From Candidatus Kapaibacterium sp. (GTDB lineage Bacteria; Bacteroidota; Ignavibacteria; Kapaibacteriales; UBA2268): a DNA stretch of 64,000 nucleotides. The stretch lies in the NCBI GenBank assembly GCA_023957315.1, contig JAMLHE010000014.1, positions 23,627 to 87,626 of the forward strand, in the 5' to 3' direction. Positions 17,422 through 25,116 of this stretch are shown piece by piece (position 1 is the stretch's first letter; each line of letters opens with the position of its first letter). The notes under the pieces are model-generated. The model did not search any database and was not told the DNA's origin. It was given only the letters and a program-made list of their open reading frames with translations. Both the position numbers and the translations under genes were made by a program.

Positions 17422-19584
17422 ATGTCAAAATCAATAAATTCGATTCTGTTAATAGTCTTCTTGCTTTTCGTCTCAGCAATAGTCACAAAAGCTCAGGATA
17501 CAACTAAGTACAATTTCCCCTCAGTCAATATTTTGGGAGTAAAATCAAGCTCAGTTGATTACACGCCGGGCACTGTCAATATAATCAATAGTAAAGTTCT
17601 CCAAATGACTCGTGGACTTAACGGTACTCAAGCATTCGAGACTATCCCCGGAGTAAACGTGGTGGACGAAGAGGGCGTCGGGCTACGGATGAATATGAGT
17701 ATTCGCGGTTTAGACCCCGATAGAAGTCGTTCTATTCTTGTGCTCGAAGACGGGATGCCTACTGCACTCGCACCATACGGTGAACCTGAAATGTATTACA
17801 CGCCTTTGATGGACAAAATGTCGAGTGTGGAAATCCTGAAAGGCTCGGGCTCGATTATTCACGGTCCTCAAACAATTGGCGGAGTCATCAATTTCCTTAC
17901 AAATGAGCCAAATGATATTCCCGGTCTTGGCTTCAAATTCAATGGTGGAAGTGGTGGTTTTGTCAATTCCAAAATTGCTTACGGCACAACTACATCCGAT
18001 CACGGATTCTTAGTAGAATACAATCACAAATCCGCAGACAAAATCGGCGTTACCCAATTCGGCGTCAATGATTTGATGTTCAAATTCAACGTGGCATTCA
18101 ATTCACGTTCGAGCATTAAATTCAAACTTGGATTTTACGACGAAGAATCAAATTCGACTTACGTTGGCATAACTCAAAATATGTTCGATAACGGCGACTA
18201 TTTCACACACGTTGCTCCCGACGATATTTTGGCGATTAGACGTTACTCGGCTCAATTATCGCATCAATACATTGTGAACAATAATATGTTTTTCGTGACA
18301 AATTTTTACGGCTATACAACTACTCGTAATTGGAATAGACAAAATTTCTCGTCATCGAAACCCTCAGACTGGACAGGTGATGTTTACGGAGATACTACGA
18401 TTTCCGGCGGTGCTCTTTATATGCGAAATTCGACAGGAAATCGCGACAGACAATTTGAAGTAATGGGCGTGCAGCCGCAAATTTACTACAATTACGACTT
18501 AGGCGGATTGAAAAATGAAATGACCGCCGGAGTGAGAATGCACTACGAGCGCGCTTTCGAGCAAACTATCAATGGCAAAGTTGCGGGCGCAATCAAAGGT
18601 GATTTGGTCGCCGACGAAGTTCGGACTGGTTATGCCGGAAGTGCATTCATCCAAAATCGATTCTTCGCTTTGGAAAATTTGATAATTACTCCGGGCGCAA
18701 GATTTGAGCAATTCAATTACGAACGCGTTATCAATCGTGTTTCATCGAAGGATACAAATATAGTTGGCAATAACGATGTCTCGGCGATTATCCCGGGGAT
18801 TGGTGTCAATTATAATTTTCATCCCGGACTTGGTTTATTCGCAGGAATACATAAAGGATTTGCGCCACCGCGTACCAAAGATGCTATCAATAATTCAGGA
18901 GTATCCATTGACCTTGAAGCCGAACTCAGTTGGAATTCAGAAATTGGATTCCGCGCCGATTTCGACAAATTGGTCAACATCGAAGTAACCGGATACCAGC
19001 TGAACTTCAGCAATCAAATTATACCAATCTCCGAATCATCCGGTGGTCTCGGTACTGACGTAGGCTATGTGAACGGTGGCTCGACATTGCATTGGGGCAT
19101 TGAATCCGCAATTGGCTTCAATATTTCGCAAATGCTCAAAACTGATTATGCAATCAATCTCAGCACCACTTTCAATTACGGAAAATCCACTTACGATGCC
19201 GATAGATTCATTCCCGTTGCAGAAGGTGCAGTGAACGTCAAAGGCAATGAATTGCCATACGCACCAAATTTCAGCTTTAGTACGAGTTTGCTCGTTGCCA
19301 CTCCATTCGGCACAAGTTTCTACGTCACCGGGAAATATCTCGACAAGCAATTTACCGATGAACTAAACACCGTCGCACCTTCCGCAAATGGCAGAGCAGG
19401 AGTGATTGATTCGCGCTTCATCATCAATGCAACCATCGAACACAGGTTAGACAATCCAAACTTGACCTTGTTCGTTTCATTGAAAAACATCACCGACGAG
19501 CGCTATATTTCGAGCCGCCGTCCGCAAGGAATCAAAGTCGGCTTACCCCAAATGTTCGTTGCCGGAGTTGACTTCAGAATCTAA
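17422..19584 (+). CDS. TonB-dependent outer-membrane receptor (FecA/siderophore-type)
   Basis: Signal peptide at 1-24. The plug domain spans about residues 35-155 (FETIPGVNVVDEEG, SIRGLDPDRSRSILVLEDG, VEILKGSGSIIHGPQTIGGVINF), and a 22-strand barrel follows to a C-terminal aromatic/hydrophobic strand (FVAGVDFRI). Barrel signatures include FAGIHKGFAPPRTKD and LFVSLKNITDERYISSRRPQG. The 720-aa length is normal. There is no CarboxypepD_reg N-terminal extension, so it is not SusC-like; ferric-chelate uptake is the best guess from similarity of layout. Strong terminator downstream. No dedicated TonB/ExbBD or ABC uptake genes are adjacent. Confidence 0.93.
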   Translation: MSKSINSILLIVFLLFVSAIVTKAQDTTKYNFPSVNILGVKSSSVDYTPGTVNIINSKVLQMTRGLNGTQAFETIPGVNVVDEEGVGLRMNMSIRGLDPDRSRSILVLEDGMPTALAPYGEPEMYYTPLMDKMSSVEILKGSGSIIHGPQTIGGVINFLTNEPNDIPGLGFKFNGGSGGFVNSKIAYGTTTSDHGFLVEYNHKSADKIGVTQFGVNDLMFKFNVAFNSRSSIKFKLGFYDEESNSTYVGITQNMFDNGDYFTHVAPDDILAIRRYSAQLSHQYIVNNNMFFVTNFYGYTTTRNWNRQNFSSSKPSDWTGDVYGDTTISGGALYMRNSTGNRDRQFEVMGVQPQIYYNYDLGGLKNEMTAGVRMHYERAFEQTINGKVAGAIKGDLVADEVRTGYAGSAFIQNRFFALENLIITPGARFEQFNYERVINRVSSKDTNIVGNNDVSAIIPGIGVNYNFHPGLGLFAGIHKGFAPPRTKDAINNSGVSIDLEAELSWNSEIGFRADFDKLVNIEVTGYQLNFSNQIIPISESSGGLGTDVGYVNGGSTLHWGIESAIGFNISQMLKTDYAINLSTTFNYGKSTYDADRFIPVAEGAVNVKGNELPYAPNFSFSTSLLVATPFGTSFYVTGKYLDKQFTDELNTVAPSANGRAGVIDSRFIINATIEHRLDNPNLTLFVSLKNITDERYISSRRPQGIKVGLPQMFVAGVDFRI

Positions 19585-19691
19585 TTTCCGCCTCGCAAAA
19601 TAAAATGGCTACCCCGCAAGGGTAGCTTTTTTTTTCTCAAATTTTTATATATATTTGCATATTACTTATTGAGTAGATGTAGGTAAGTGAT
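19549..19691 (+). repeat. 142-bp direct repeat, copy A
   Basis: Spans the last 12 codons of the TonB receptor gene, its terminator and the spacer up to the next gene. It recurs at 20351-20492 with a few substitutions and one-base indels. The two copies bracket the HEFGH membrane-protein gene. Confidence 0.9.
19608..19635 (+). terminator. Rho-independent terminator of the TonB receptor gene
   Basis: Stem GCTACCC / GGGTAGC with loop CGCAA, followed by nine T. It lies within direct-repeat copy A. Confidence 0.88.
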
Positions 19692-19731
19692 GGGGGAAGC
19701 TTTGCCGGACAGAAAACCGGACAGAAAAAAT

Positions 19732-20346
19732 ATGGACAAAAAACTATTCATGGGACTATTTTTTTCTTTCATCGCTTCGACAATTATTGGGACTTTATCT
19801 CACGAATTCGGACACTACATAGTTGCCAAATATCAAGGTTACGACGCGCGAATTAATTATAGTGCGACATTTTGGCAATCTCCCGACCCTGAGAATCCGA
19901 TAATTCCAAGCTGTCCCATCGCAATGGCACTTGGCGGACCTGTTCAAACTATGCTCACCGGGACAATTGGTCTTGTTCTACTTTTTTTGTATCGCAAAAG
20001 CTTCTACCAAGCAGACAAACTTTCATTTGGGCAATGGCTAATTATATTTCTTTCTCTTTTTTGGCTAAGGCAAACGGCAAATTTTTGCATGTGGCTTGCT
20101 GGCTATTTCTTAAACGGTAAGTTTTCTATGGGCGGTGACGAAATACGTATTGCAAATTATTTCGACCTTCCAATTTGGTCAATAACCTCCATAACTGCAG
20201 TTATCGGAGCTTTCGTTTTGGCAATAATTACTTTCAAATTTATTCCTCCAAGACAACGAACTACGTTTTTAATGGCAGGACTATTAGGTGGAATAGCAGG
20301 TTTTTACTTATGGTTAATACAATTTGGTAAATACATACTGCCATAA
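19732..20346 (+). CDS. Membrane protein with HEFGH zinc-peptidase-like motif
   Basis: Short multi-pass membrane protein: a hydrophobic N-terminus (LFFSFIASTIIGTL) runs straight into SHEFGHYIVAKYQGYDAR, an HExxH motif inside a transmembrane helix as in site-2/M50 peptidases. Further helices lie near residues 65-90, 103-125 and 145-205. The second M50 motif (NxxPxxxxDG) is not visible, so proteolytic activity is unproven. In-frame GTG/ATG codons exist at 19687/19690, but they lie inside the direct repeat; ATG at 19732 gives a normal M50-like N-terminus. It is flanked by two 142-bp direct repeats, so the gene looks like an inserted or duplication-derived cassette. Confidence 0.7.
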   Translation: MDKKLFMGLFFSFIASTIIGTLSHEFGHYIVAKYQGYDARINYSATFWQSPDPENPIIPSCPIAMALGGPVQTMLTGTIGLVLLFLYRKSFYQADKLSFGQWLIIFLSLFWLRQTANFCMWLAGYFLNGKFSMGGDEIRIANYFDLPIWSITSITAVIGAFVLAIITFKFIPPRQRTTFLMAGLLGGIAGFYLWLIQFGKYILP

Positions 20347-20350
20347 TTCA

Positions 20351-20492
20351 CAAATGTTCGTTGCCGGTAACTTCAGAATCTAATTTCCGCCCTCGCAAAA
20401 TAAAAATGGCTACCCCAAAAGGGTAGCTTTTTTTTTCTCAAATTTTTATATATATTTGCATATTACTTATTGAATAGATGTAGGTAAGTGAT
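20351..20492 (+). repeat. 142-bp direct repeat, copy B
   Basis: Second copy of the TonB-receptor 3' end, terminator and spacer. The coding remnant (MFVAG then NFRI-like) is no longer part of a gene. The copies differ at about eight positions, including small indels. Confidence 0.9.
20409..20436 (+). terminator. Rho-independent terminator (duplicated copy)
   Basis: Stem GCTACCC / GGGTAGC, loop CAAAA, then nine T. It is the copy-B version of the terminator at 19608 and now ends the HEFGH gene. Confidence 0.8.
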
Positions 20493-20563
20493 AGGGAAAT
20501 GGGAATGGGGTGGAGAAGGGTTGTTAGCAGTAACTTTAAACGAAACCATAATTAGAAAATGCT

Positions 20564-21094
20564 ATGAAAAAACAAATAAGGATATTAATACTCATGGGAC
20601 TTTTAACAACTCTATTTGGTTGCATAAAAAACAACAAGACTGAAAATATAGATATATTTCCAAAGGAAAGTTTTTCAGTAGTAGAAGCACAAATTGGAGA
20701 CAAACCAGTTGTAGGTTCGTTTAATATGGCTTATAAAACTTACAACAAGAAAGCAAACTATCCTTGGTGCCTTAAAATAGCAATTGGACTTGACCTTGAT
20801 AACTTGTATGAAAACGGACTACCAAAAAATGAAGAAAGTGCAATCGCAAATAAACTTGAAGACGAATTATTTGCTGAAATTCAAAAAATTACAACAGCAC
20901 ATTACATTGGACATCTCTTTAACGACACTTTTTTAGACATTTACATTTATCTTGATGCCCCTGAAGAAGTTCATCAATATTTGCAGAGCCAAATAAACAA
21001 AGAAGATTTAATTCGTGGGTTTGGTTACGAAATCAGCGAAGACCCTAATTGGACAACAGTCGAAGGATTACTGATTGGAGAAACAAGCAACTAA
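20564..21094 (+). CDS. DUF695-like lipoprotein
   Basis: The N-terminus carries a lipoprotein signal with lipobox LFGC (Cys20). The rest (about 45-150) resembles DUF695: an IGDKPVVGSFNMAYK start, a central WCLKIAIGLDL strand, an acidic helix (NEESAIANKLEDELFAEIQKI), then a GHLFNDTFLDIYIYLDAPEE segment. Function unknown. It stands between direct-repeat copy B and the IS200 region and may be accessory. The family assignment is by eye and moderate. Confidence 0.6.
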   Translation: MKKQIRILILMGLLTTLFGCIKNNKTENIDIFPKESFSVVEAQIGDKPVVGSFNMAYKTYNKKANYPWCLKIAIGLDLDNLYENGLPKNEESAIANKLEDELFAEIQKITTAHYIGHLFNDTFLDIYIYLDAPEEVHQYLQSQINKEDLIRGFGYEISEDPNWTTVEGLLIGETSN

Positions 21095-21153
21095 ACTACA
21101 ACTCCTCAATTTCTTTGGAACGGTTAAAACCTGTGTATGGGTTGAATCACAAA

Positions 21154-21305
21154 ACATAGCCCACGAATTTATTCGTGGGTCACAAAATGCAAATTAAATC
21201 ATAAACCATTTTAATGGTTGGAGAACATATAATTTGTAAATGGATAAATCCATTTATCAAATGTCCGCAAAACTTTCTCCACGGTTAAAACCGTGGGCTA
21301 TGTTT
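21154..21305 (+). mobile_element. Gene-less derivative of the IS200-type element (MITE-like)
   Basis: Carries the left-end module of the neighbouring element (palindrome CCCACGAAT-TT-ATTCGTGGG at 21160-21179, then AACCATT-TT-AATGGTT at 21204-21219). The right-end modules follow directly (AAATGGA-TAAA-TCCATTT at 21238-21255 and CCACGGTT-AA-AACCGTGG at 21279-21296). The same modules flank the transposase gene at 21541-22139 in the same order, so this 150-bp unit equals that element with its gene removed. Confidence 0.8.
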
Positions 21306-21471
21306 CTTTTGCTCGTGTTTTTTTTTCACGATTAAAACCGTTGGCTATGTTTGTCATTCTCGTGTTTTTTTTTCACGATTAAAACCGTTGGCTATGTTTG
21401 TCATTCTCGTGTTTTTTTTTCCCCCCACGGTTGAAACCGTGGGCTATGTTTGTCATTGTCGTTTTTTTTTT
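21281..21471 (+). repeat. Upstream array of four ~47-bp palindrome units
   Basis: Units begin at 21281, 21328, 21375 and 21427. Each holds an ACGGTTAAAACCGT-like hairpin, GGCTATGTTT, then a TCATTCTCG segment and a T-run. Units two and three are identical. The sequence between hairpins is itself conserved. Confidence 0.85.
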
Positions 21472-21540
21472 ACGGTTTAAATATTGTTTATATCATCACA
21501 ATAAAAAATGATTATCCAATTCATATAACATATCAAAAAA

Positions 21541-22139
21541 ACATAGCCCACGAATTTATTCGTGGGTCACAAAATGCCAATGAAATGATAAACCATTTTA
21601 ATGGTTTGAAAAGGGAAATGTTATGCCACATTCATTCAATAAAATATGGATACATTCAATATGGTCAACCAAAGATAGGATGCCCCTAATTGATTTGAGT
21701 TTTGAAAATAATTTGTACCAATATATTTCTGAACAACTACTCGAACAAACGTGTCCCGTAAGAATTATCAACGGAACGTCCGACCATATCCATTGTTTGT
21801 TTTTATTAAACCCACAGAAATCAATTGTGGATGTTATCAAACAAATTAAAGGGAGCAGTTCACATTTTGTAAATCAAAACAATTTTATTAAAGAGAAATT
21901 CGTATGGCAAACAGGTTATGCAGCCTATTCGATTTCGGAGTCAGTTGTGGAAAAGGTTTTCCAATACATTCAAAATCAAAAACAACACCATAAAAAGATA
22001 ACATTTCAGCAAGAATTCGACGATTTTTTGAAAATATATGGGTTTATGAATAAAACGACATGAGCAATGAAAATGGATAAATCCATTTATCAAATGTTCA
22101 AAAATCGTCCCCACGGTTAAACCGTGTGCTATGTTTTCG
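21541..22139 (+). mobile_element. IS200/IS605-type element with HUH transposase
   Basis: About 600 bp, single transposase gene, no inverted terminal repeats but subterminal palindromes at each side: left CCCACGAAT/ATTCGTGGG (21547-21566) and AACCATT/AATGGTT (21591-21606), right AAATGGA/TCCATTT (22071-22088) and CCACGGTT/AACCGTG (22111-22125). This organisation is that of IS200-like single-strand transposons. Exact ends cannot be fixed because right-end units continue as an array. Confidence 0.8.
21623..22063 (+). CDS. tnpA: IS200-like Y1 (HUH) transposase
   Basis: 146 aa, the normal size for IS200 TnpA. Sequence features are an N-terminal IWIHSIWSTKDR strand, the HUH metal-binding motif in SDHIHCLF (His55, His57) and WQTGYAAYSIS. 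The nucleophile tyrosine is in VFQYIQNQ (Tyr115), with Gln119 one helix turn on. All catalytic positions are present, so the enzyme looks intact. It is expected to cut and rejoin single-stranded DNA at the flanking hairpins. REP-associated tyrosine transposases share this fold; the palindrome arrays on both sides are reminiscent of those. It lacks the extra C-terminal part of TnpA partners such as TnpB. Confidence 0.92.
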   Translation: MPHSFNKIWIHSIWSTKDRMPLIDLSFENNLYQYISEQLLEQTCPVRIINGTSDHIHCLFLLNPQKSIVDVIKQIKGSSSHFVNQNNFIKEKFVWQTGYAAYSISESVVEKVFQYIQNQKQHHKKITFQQEFDDFLKIYGFMNKTT

Positions 22140-22278
22140 TTCATTTTTTCCCCACGGTTAAAACCGTGGGCTATGTTTGTCTTTCTCGTGTTTCTTTTCC
22201 CACGGTTGAAACCGTGGGCTATGTTTATTTTTCTTGTGGTTTCTTTGTTTCCCCACCGTAGAAATCGTGGGCTATGTA
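22113..22278 (+). repeat. Downstream array of four ~47-bp palindrome units
   Basis: Units start at 22113, 22154, 22202 and 22255 and are of the same family as the upstream array (ACGGTTAAAACCGTGGGCTATG core). The last unit is degenerate and abuts the stop of the ABC exporter gene. Confidence 0.85.
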
Positions 22279-22285
22279 ATCCCCC

Positions 22286-24034
22286 TCACAACTCCTCAAT
22301 CTCCTTCGCTAATTGTTGGAGGCGGAATATGTTGGCGTATTTGCCGTTTAATGTGACTAATTGCTCGTGGTTGCCCGATTCGGCGATTTTGCCTTTGTCG
22401 AGCAAGATAATGTTGTCGGCATTCATCACGGTTGAAATCCTGTGCGAGATAATAATTGTGGTGCGGTCTTTCATGAATTCCTTCAAATTGCCCAATACGA
22501 ACGATTCTGTCGCCGAATCCACGGCTGAGAGCGAATCATCGAGTATCAGAATCGATGGATTGGTAATCATGGCGCGTGCTATCGAAACTCGTTGCTTCTG
22601 CCCACCCGAAAGTGTGATGCCACGCTCGCCAAGCATTGTGTCGTAGCCGTTTTGGAAAGTCAGGACTTCCTCGTGCAACTTGCATTTTTCGGCAACGGCA
22701 ATAATTTCTTCCATCGTAGCTCTGGGATTGCCAAAACTGATATTGCCCTTGATTGTATCCGAAAACAGGAATGGCTCTTGCGGCACGACCGAAATATGCT
22801 TTCTTAGCAAATCAATCGGAATACTTTTCAAATTATGTCCGTCAATTTTAATTGCACCGGAATTCGTTTCAAAAAGCCGCAAAAGCAAATTAATAATCGT
22901 TGATTTGCCGGTGCCAACCGAACCCACGATACCCAAAGTTTTCCCCTTAGAAATTCGGAACGAAATATCATCTAACACTATGTTTTCAGTGCTCGGATAT
23001 TTGTAATTAATTGAATCGAACTCGACTTCGCCCTCAATTTTCTTAATCGAATTATCAGTTTCGCTGTTGTTGGCAATCTCCGGAACCTCTTCGAGCAACT
23101 TGCCGAGACGCGCTGAGGAAGCCGCTCCCCGTTGAATTAGGTTCGTAACCCAACCAATCGCTGCCACGGGCCACACCAAAAGCTCGAGATAAATGAAAAA
23201 TTGCGCCAAATCTCCCAAAGAAGCCCGCCCATCAATAACCAAATTACCGCCATAAGCAAGAACTGCAATATGAGACAAGCCTACAAGCACCATCAGCAAA
23301 GGCATGAATATGGCTTCGATACGTGCAAGACGCAGATTTTTGAACAAATACTCTTTGCTCATTGCTGCAAATCGAGTGTATTCGTAAAATTCGCGCGTGT
23401 ATGCCCTGATTACTCGAACTCCGGAAATACTTTCCTGTGCTTGTGTGGTAAGTTCTGCAAATTTCGACTGCACATCTTTAAATGCAATATGAATTTTCTT
23501 GCCAACTAAATAAGTCGCATACGCTATGAATGGCAGCGGAATCAGACCTATCATCGTTATTTCGGGATTCAGAGTAAGCATGAAATACAGTGCAAAAGTA
23601 AAAGTTGTGACCGTATTTGCGGAATACATGATTGCAGGACCCAGAAATTCCCTCGCCGCCGGAATATCGTTTGTAGCGTGAGCCATCAGATTCCCCGTCG
23701 GATTTTTGTGAAAGAAATTCATAGATTGGCTCTGAATCGAATTGAGCAAATCTTTCCGCAAATCATACTCGATTTCACGCGATGCTACAATTATCATTCG
23801 ACGAGTTAGGAACATGAAATATCCCGCAAACGCCGTCAGCAGCAATATGTACAAAATATTGAGCAATATTTTGTTCATATCATAATTGCCGTCAACAATC
23901 ATGTCAATCGTTGTACCGACCAATCTCGGCACGTATGTGGCGCAAAGATTAGCAATCGTTACAACAATCAAACCCAAAATCAGCTTTTTCTTGTAGCGCT
24001 TCAAATATGGTATTAATCTGTATAACTCCTTCAT
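22286..24034 (-). CDS. ABC-type exporter, fused membrane and ATPase domains
   Basis: Half-transporter of the MsbA/MdlB type. The six-helix membrane domain spans about residues 1-310 (helices from residue 17 on). The ATPase domain has Walker A GSVGTGKST near 373, signature LSGGQKQRVS near 475, Walker B ILILDDSLSAVD and switch histidine ISHRIST. At 582 aa it is typical. It probably acts as a homodimer exporting lipids, peptides or drugs; the substrate is unknown. Its ATG overlaps the stop of the upstream UDP-sugar gene by one base (TAATG). Coupling with a sugar-nucleotide enzyme hints at an envelope-polysaccharide or lipid role, but this is weak. Confidence 0.93.
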   Translation of the reverse strand: MKELYRLIPYLKRYKKKLILGLIVVTIANLCATYVPRLVGTTIDMIVDGNYDMNKILLNILYILLLTAFAGYFMFLTRRMIIVASREIEYDLRKDLLNSIQSQSMNFFHKNPTGNLMAHATNDIPAAREFLGPAIMYSANTVTTFTFALYFMLTLNPEITMIGLIPLPFIAYATYLVGKKIHIAFKDVQSKFAELTTQAQESISGVRVIRAYTREFYEYTRFAAMSKEYLFKNLRLARIEAIFMPLLMVLVGLSHIAVLAYGGNLVIDGRASLGDLAQFFIYLELLVWPVAAIGWVTNLIQRGAASSARLGKLLEEVPEIANNSETDNSIKKIEGEVEFDSINYKYPSTENIVLDDISFRISKGKTLGIVGSVGTGKSTIINLLLRLFETNSGAIKIDGHNLKSIPIDLLRKHISVVPQEPFLFSDTIKGNISFGNPRATMEEIIAVAEKCKLHEEVLTFQNGYDTMLGERGITLSGGQKQRVSIARAMITNPSILILDDSLSAVDSATESFVLGNLKEFMKDRTTIIISHRISTVMNADNIILLDKGKIAESGNHEQLVTLNGKYANIFRLQQLAKEIEEL

Positions 24035-24975
24035 TATACTAAATTTAGCCTCTTTTTGAAGTCAGCAATTGTGCGCATGAGCCCTGCTTTGCGTTCTACT
24101 TTTGGTTCCCAATTCAATATCTCACTCGCCCGAGTAATATTCGGTTGGCGAACTTTTGGGTCGTCGGAAGGCAAATCTTCGAAAACAACTTTACTTCGGG
24201 AGCCTGTCAGTTCGATAATTTCTTTGGCTAATTCAAGCATTGTCAATTCTGCCGGATTGCCGATGTTTACCGGGTCTGTCTCATCACTCAGCAACAGGCG
24301 ATAAATCCCCTCAATCAAATCGTCCACATAGCAAACCGAGCGTGTTTGGGCGCCATCACCGTAAACAGTTACGTCTTCATTTTTTAGCGCTTGATTGATA
24401 AAATTGGGAATTGCTCTGCCATCTTGCAATCTCATTCGTGGTCCGTAAGTATTGAAAATGCGCACAATGCGGGTTTCGACGCCATGATAGCGGTGATAAG
24501 CCATTGTCAGCGCTTCGGCAAACCGCTTTGCTTCGTCATAAACGCCGCGATAGCCCACAGGATTGACATTTCCCCAGTAATCTTCGGGTTGCGGGTGAAT
24601 CAACGGGTCGCCATAAACTTCGCTGGTGCTTGCTAAAAGGATTCTCGCATTTTTAGCTTTTGCCAATCCAAGCGCCTTATGAGTGCCAAGCGAACCTACT
24701 TTGAGCGTCTGAATGGGCAACTTCAGGTAATCTATAGGCGAGGCGGGAGACGCAAAATGCAAAATATAGTCCAAATCGCCTTCTACATATACGTAATTTG
24801 TAACATCGTGGAGTATGAATTTGAAATTGGGATTGCCCATCAAATGAGCTATGTTGTCTGGTGAACCGGTCACGAAATTGTCCATACACACTACTTCGTA
24901 ACCCTCTGCTATAAATTTGTCGCACAGATGCGAGCCCAAAAATCCTGCTCCACCTGTAATTAATACTTTTGCCAT
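24034..24975 (-). CDS. UDP-glucuronate decarboxylase-like SDR (UXS)
   Basis: Extended short-chain dehydrogenase with NAD-binding [10 protein letters not shown] at 7-16. It has the UXS-type active-site region: [22 protein letters not shown] and the YxxxK catalytic pair in GVYDEAKR, preceded by NPVGYRG. It also carries [10 protein letters not shown] and [15 protein letters not shown]. The family converts UDP-glucuronate to UDP-xylose for surface glycans. 313 aa is the expected size. First gene of a two-gene operon with the ABC exporter. UDP-glucuronate epimerases are close relatives, but the SPASP and NPVGYRG motifs favour decarboxylase. Confidence 0.9.
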   Translation of the reverse strand: MAKVLITGGAGFLGSHLCDKFIAEGYEVVCMDNFVTGSPDNIAHLMGNPNFKFILHDVTNYVYVEGDLDYILHFASPASPIDYLKLPIQTLKVGSLGTHKALGLAKAKNARILLASTSEVYGDPLIHPQPEDYWGNVNPVGYRGVYDEAKRFAEALTMAYHRYHGVETRIVRIFNTYGPRMRLQDGRAIPNFINQALKNEDVTVYGDGAQTRSVCYVDDLIEGIYRLLLSDETDPVNIGNPAELTMLELAKEIIELTGSRSKVVFEDLPSDDPKVRQPNITRASEILNWEPKVERKAGLMRTIADFKKRLNLV

Positions 24976-25116
24976 TAAAAATCCGAAATTATATTACAAT
25001 TTTAAGAAAATCTACACCAAAAATCAATAAAAATTTGAATATCACCGAAAATATATACAAATTTGCTTAGAGTAATTTTTTCGTTTAATATTGTATTTTT
25101 TCCGAAATGTAATTTG

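Noticed and set aside
21281..22278. CRISPR array
   Set aside because: Units repeat at about 47 bp, but the stretch between hairpins is conserved too, there are no unique spacers, and no cas genes are near. The units match the IS200 right end instead.
22131..22646. 171-aa frame through the palindrome array into the ABC exporter
   Set aside because: Its first part translates the repeated palindromes and its second part is antisense to the intact ATPase domain.
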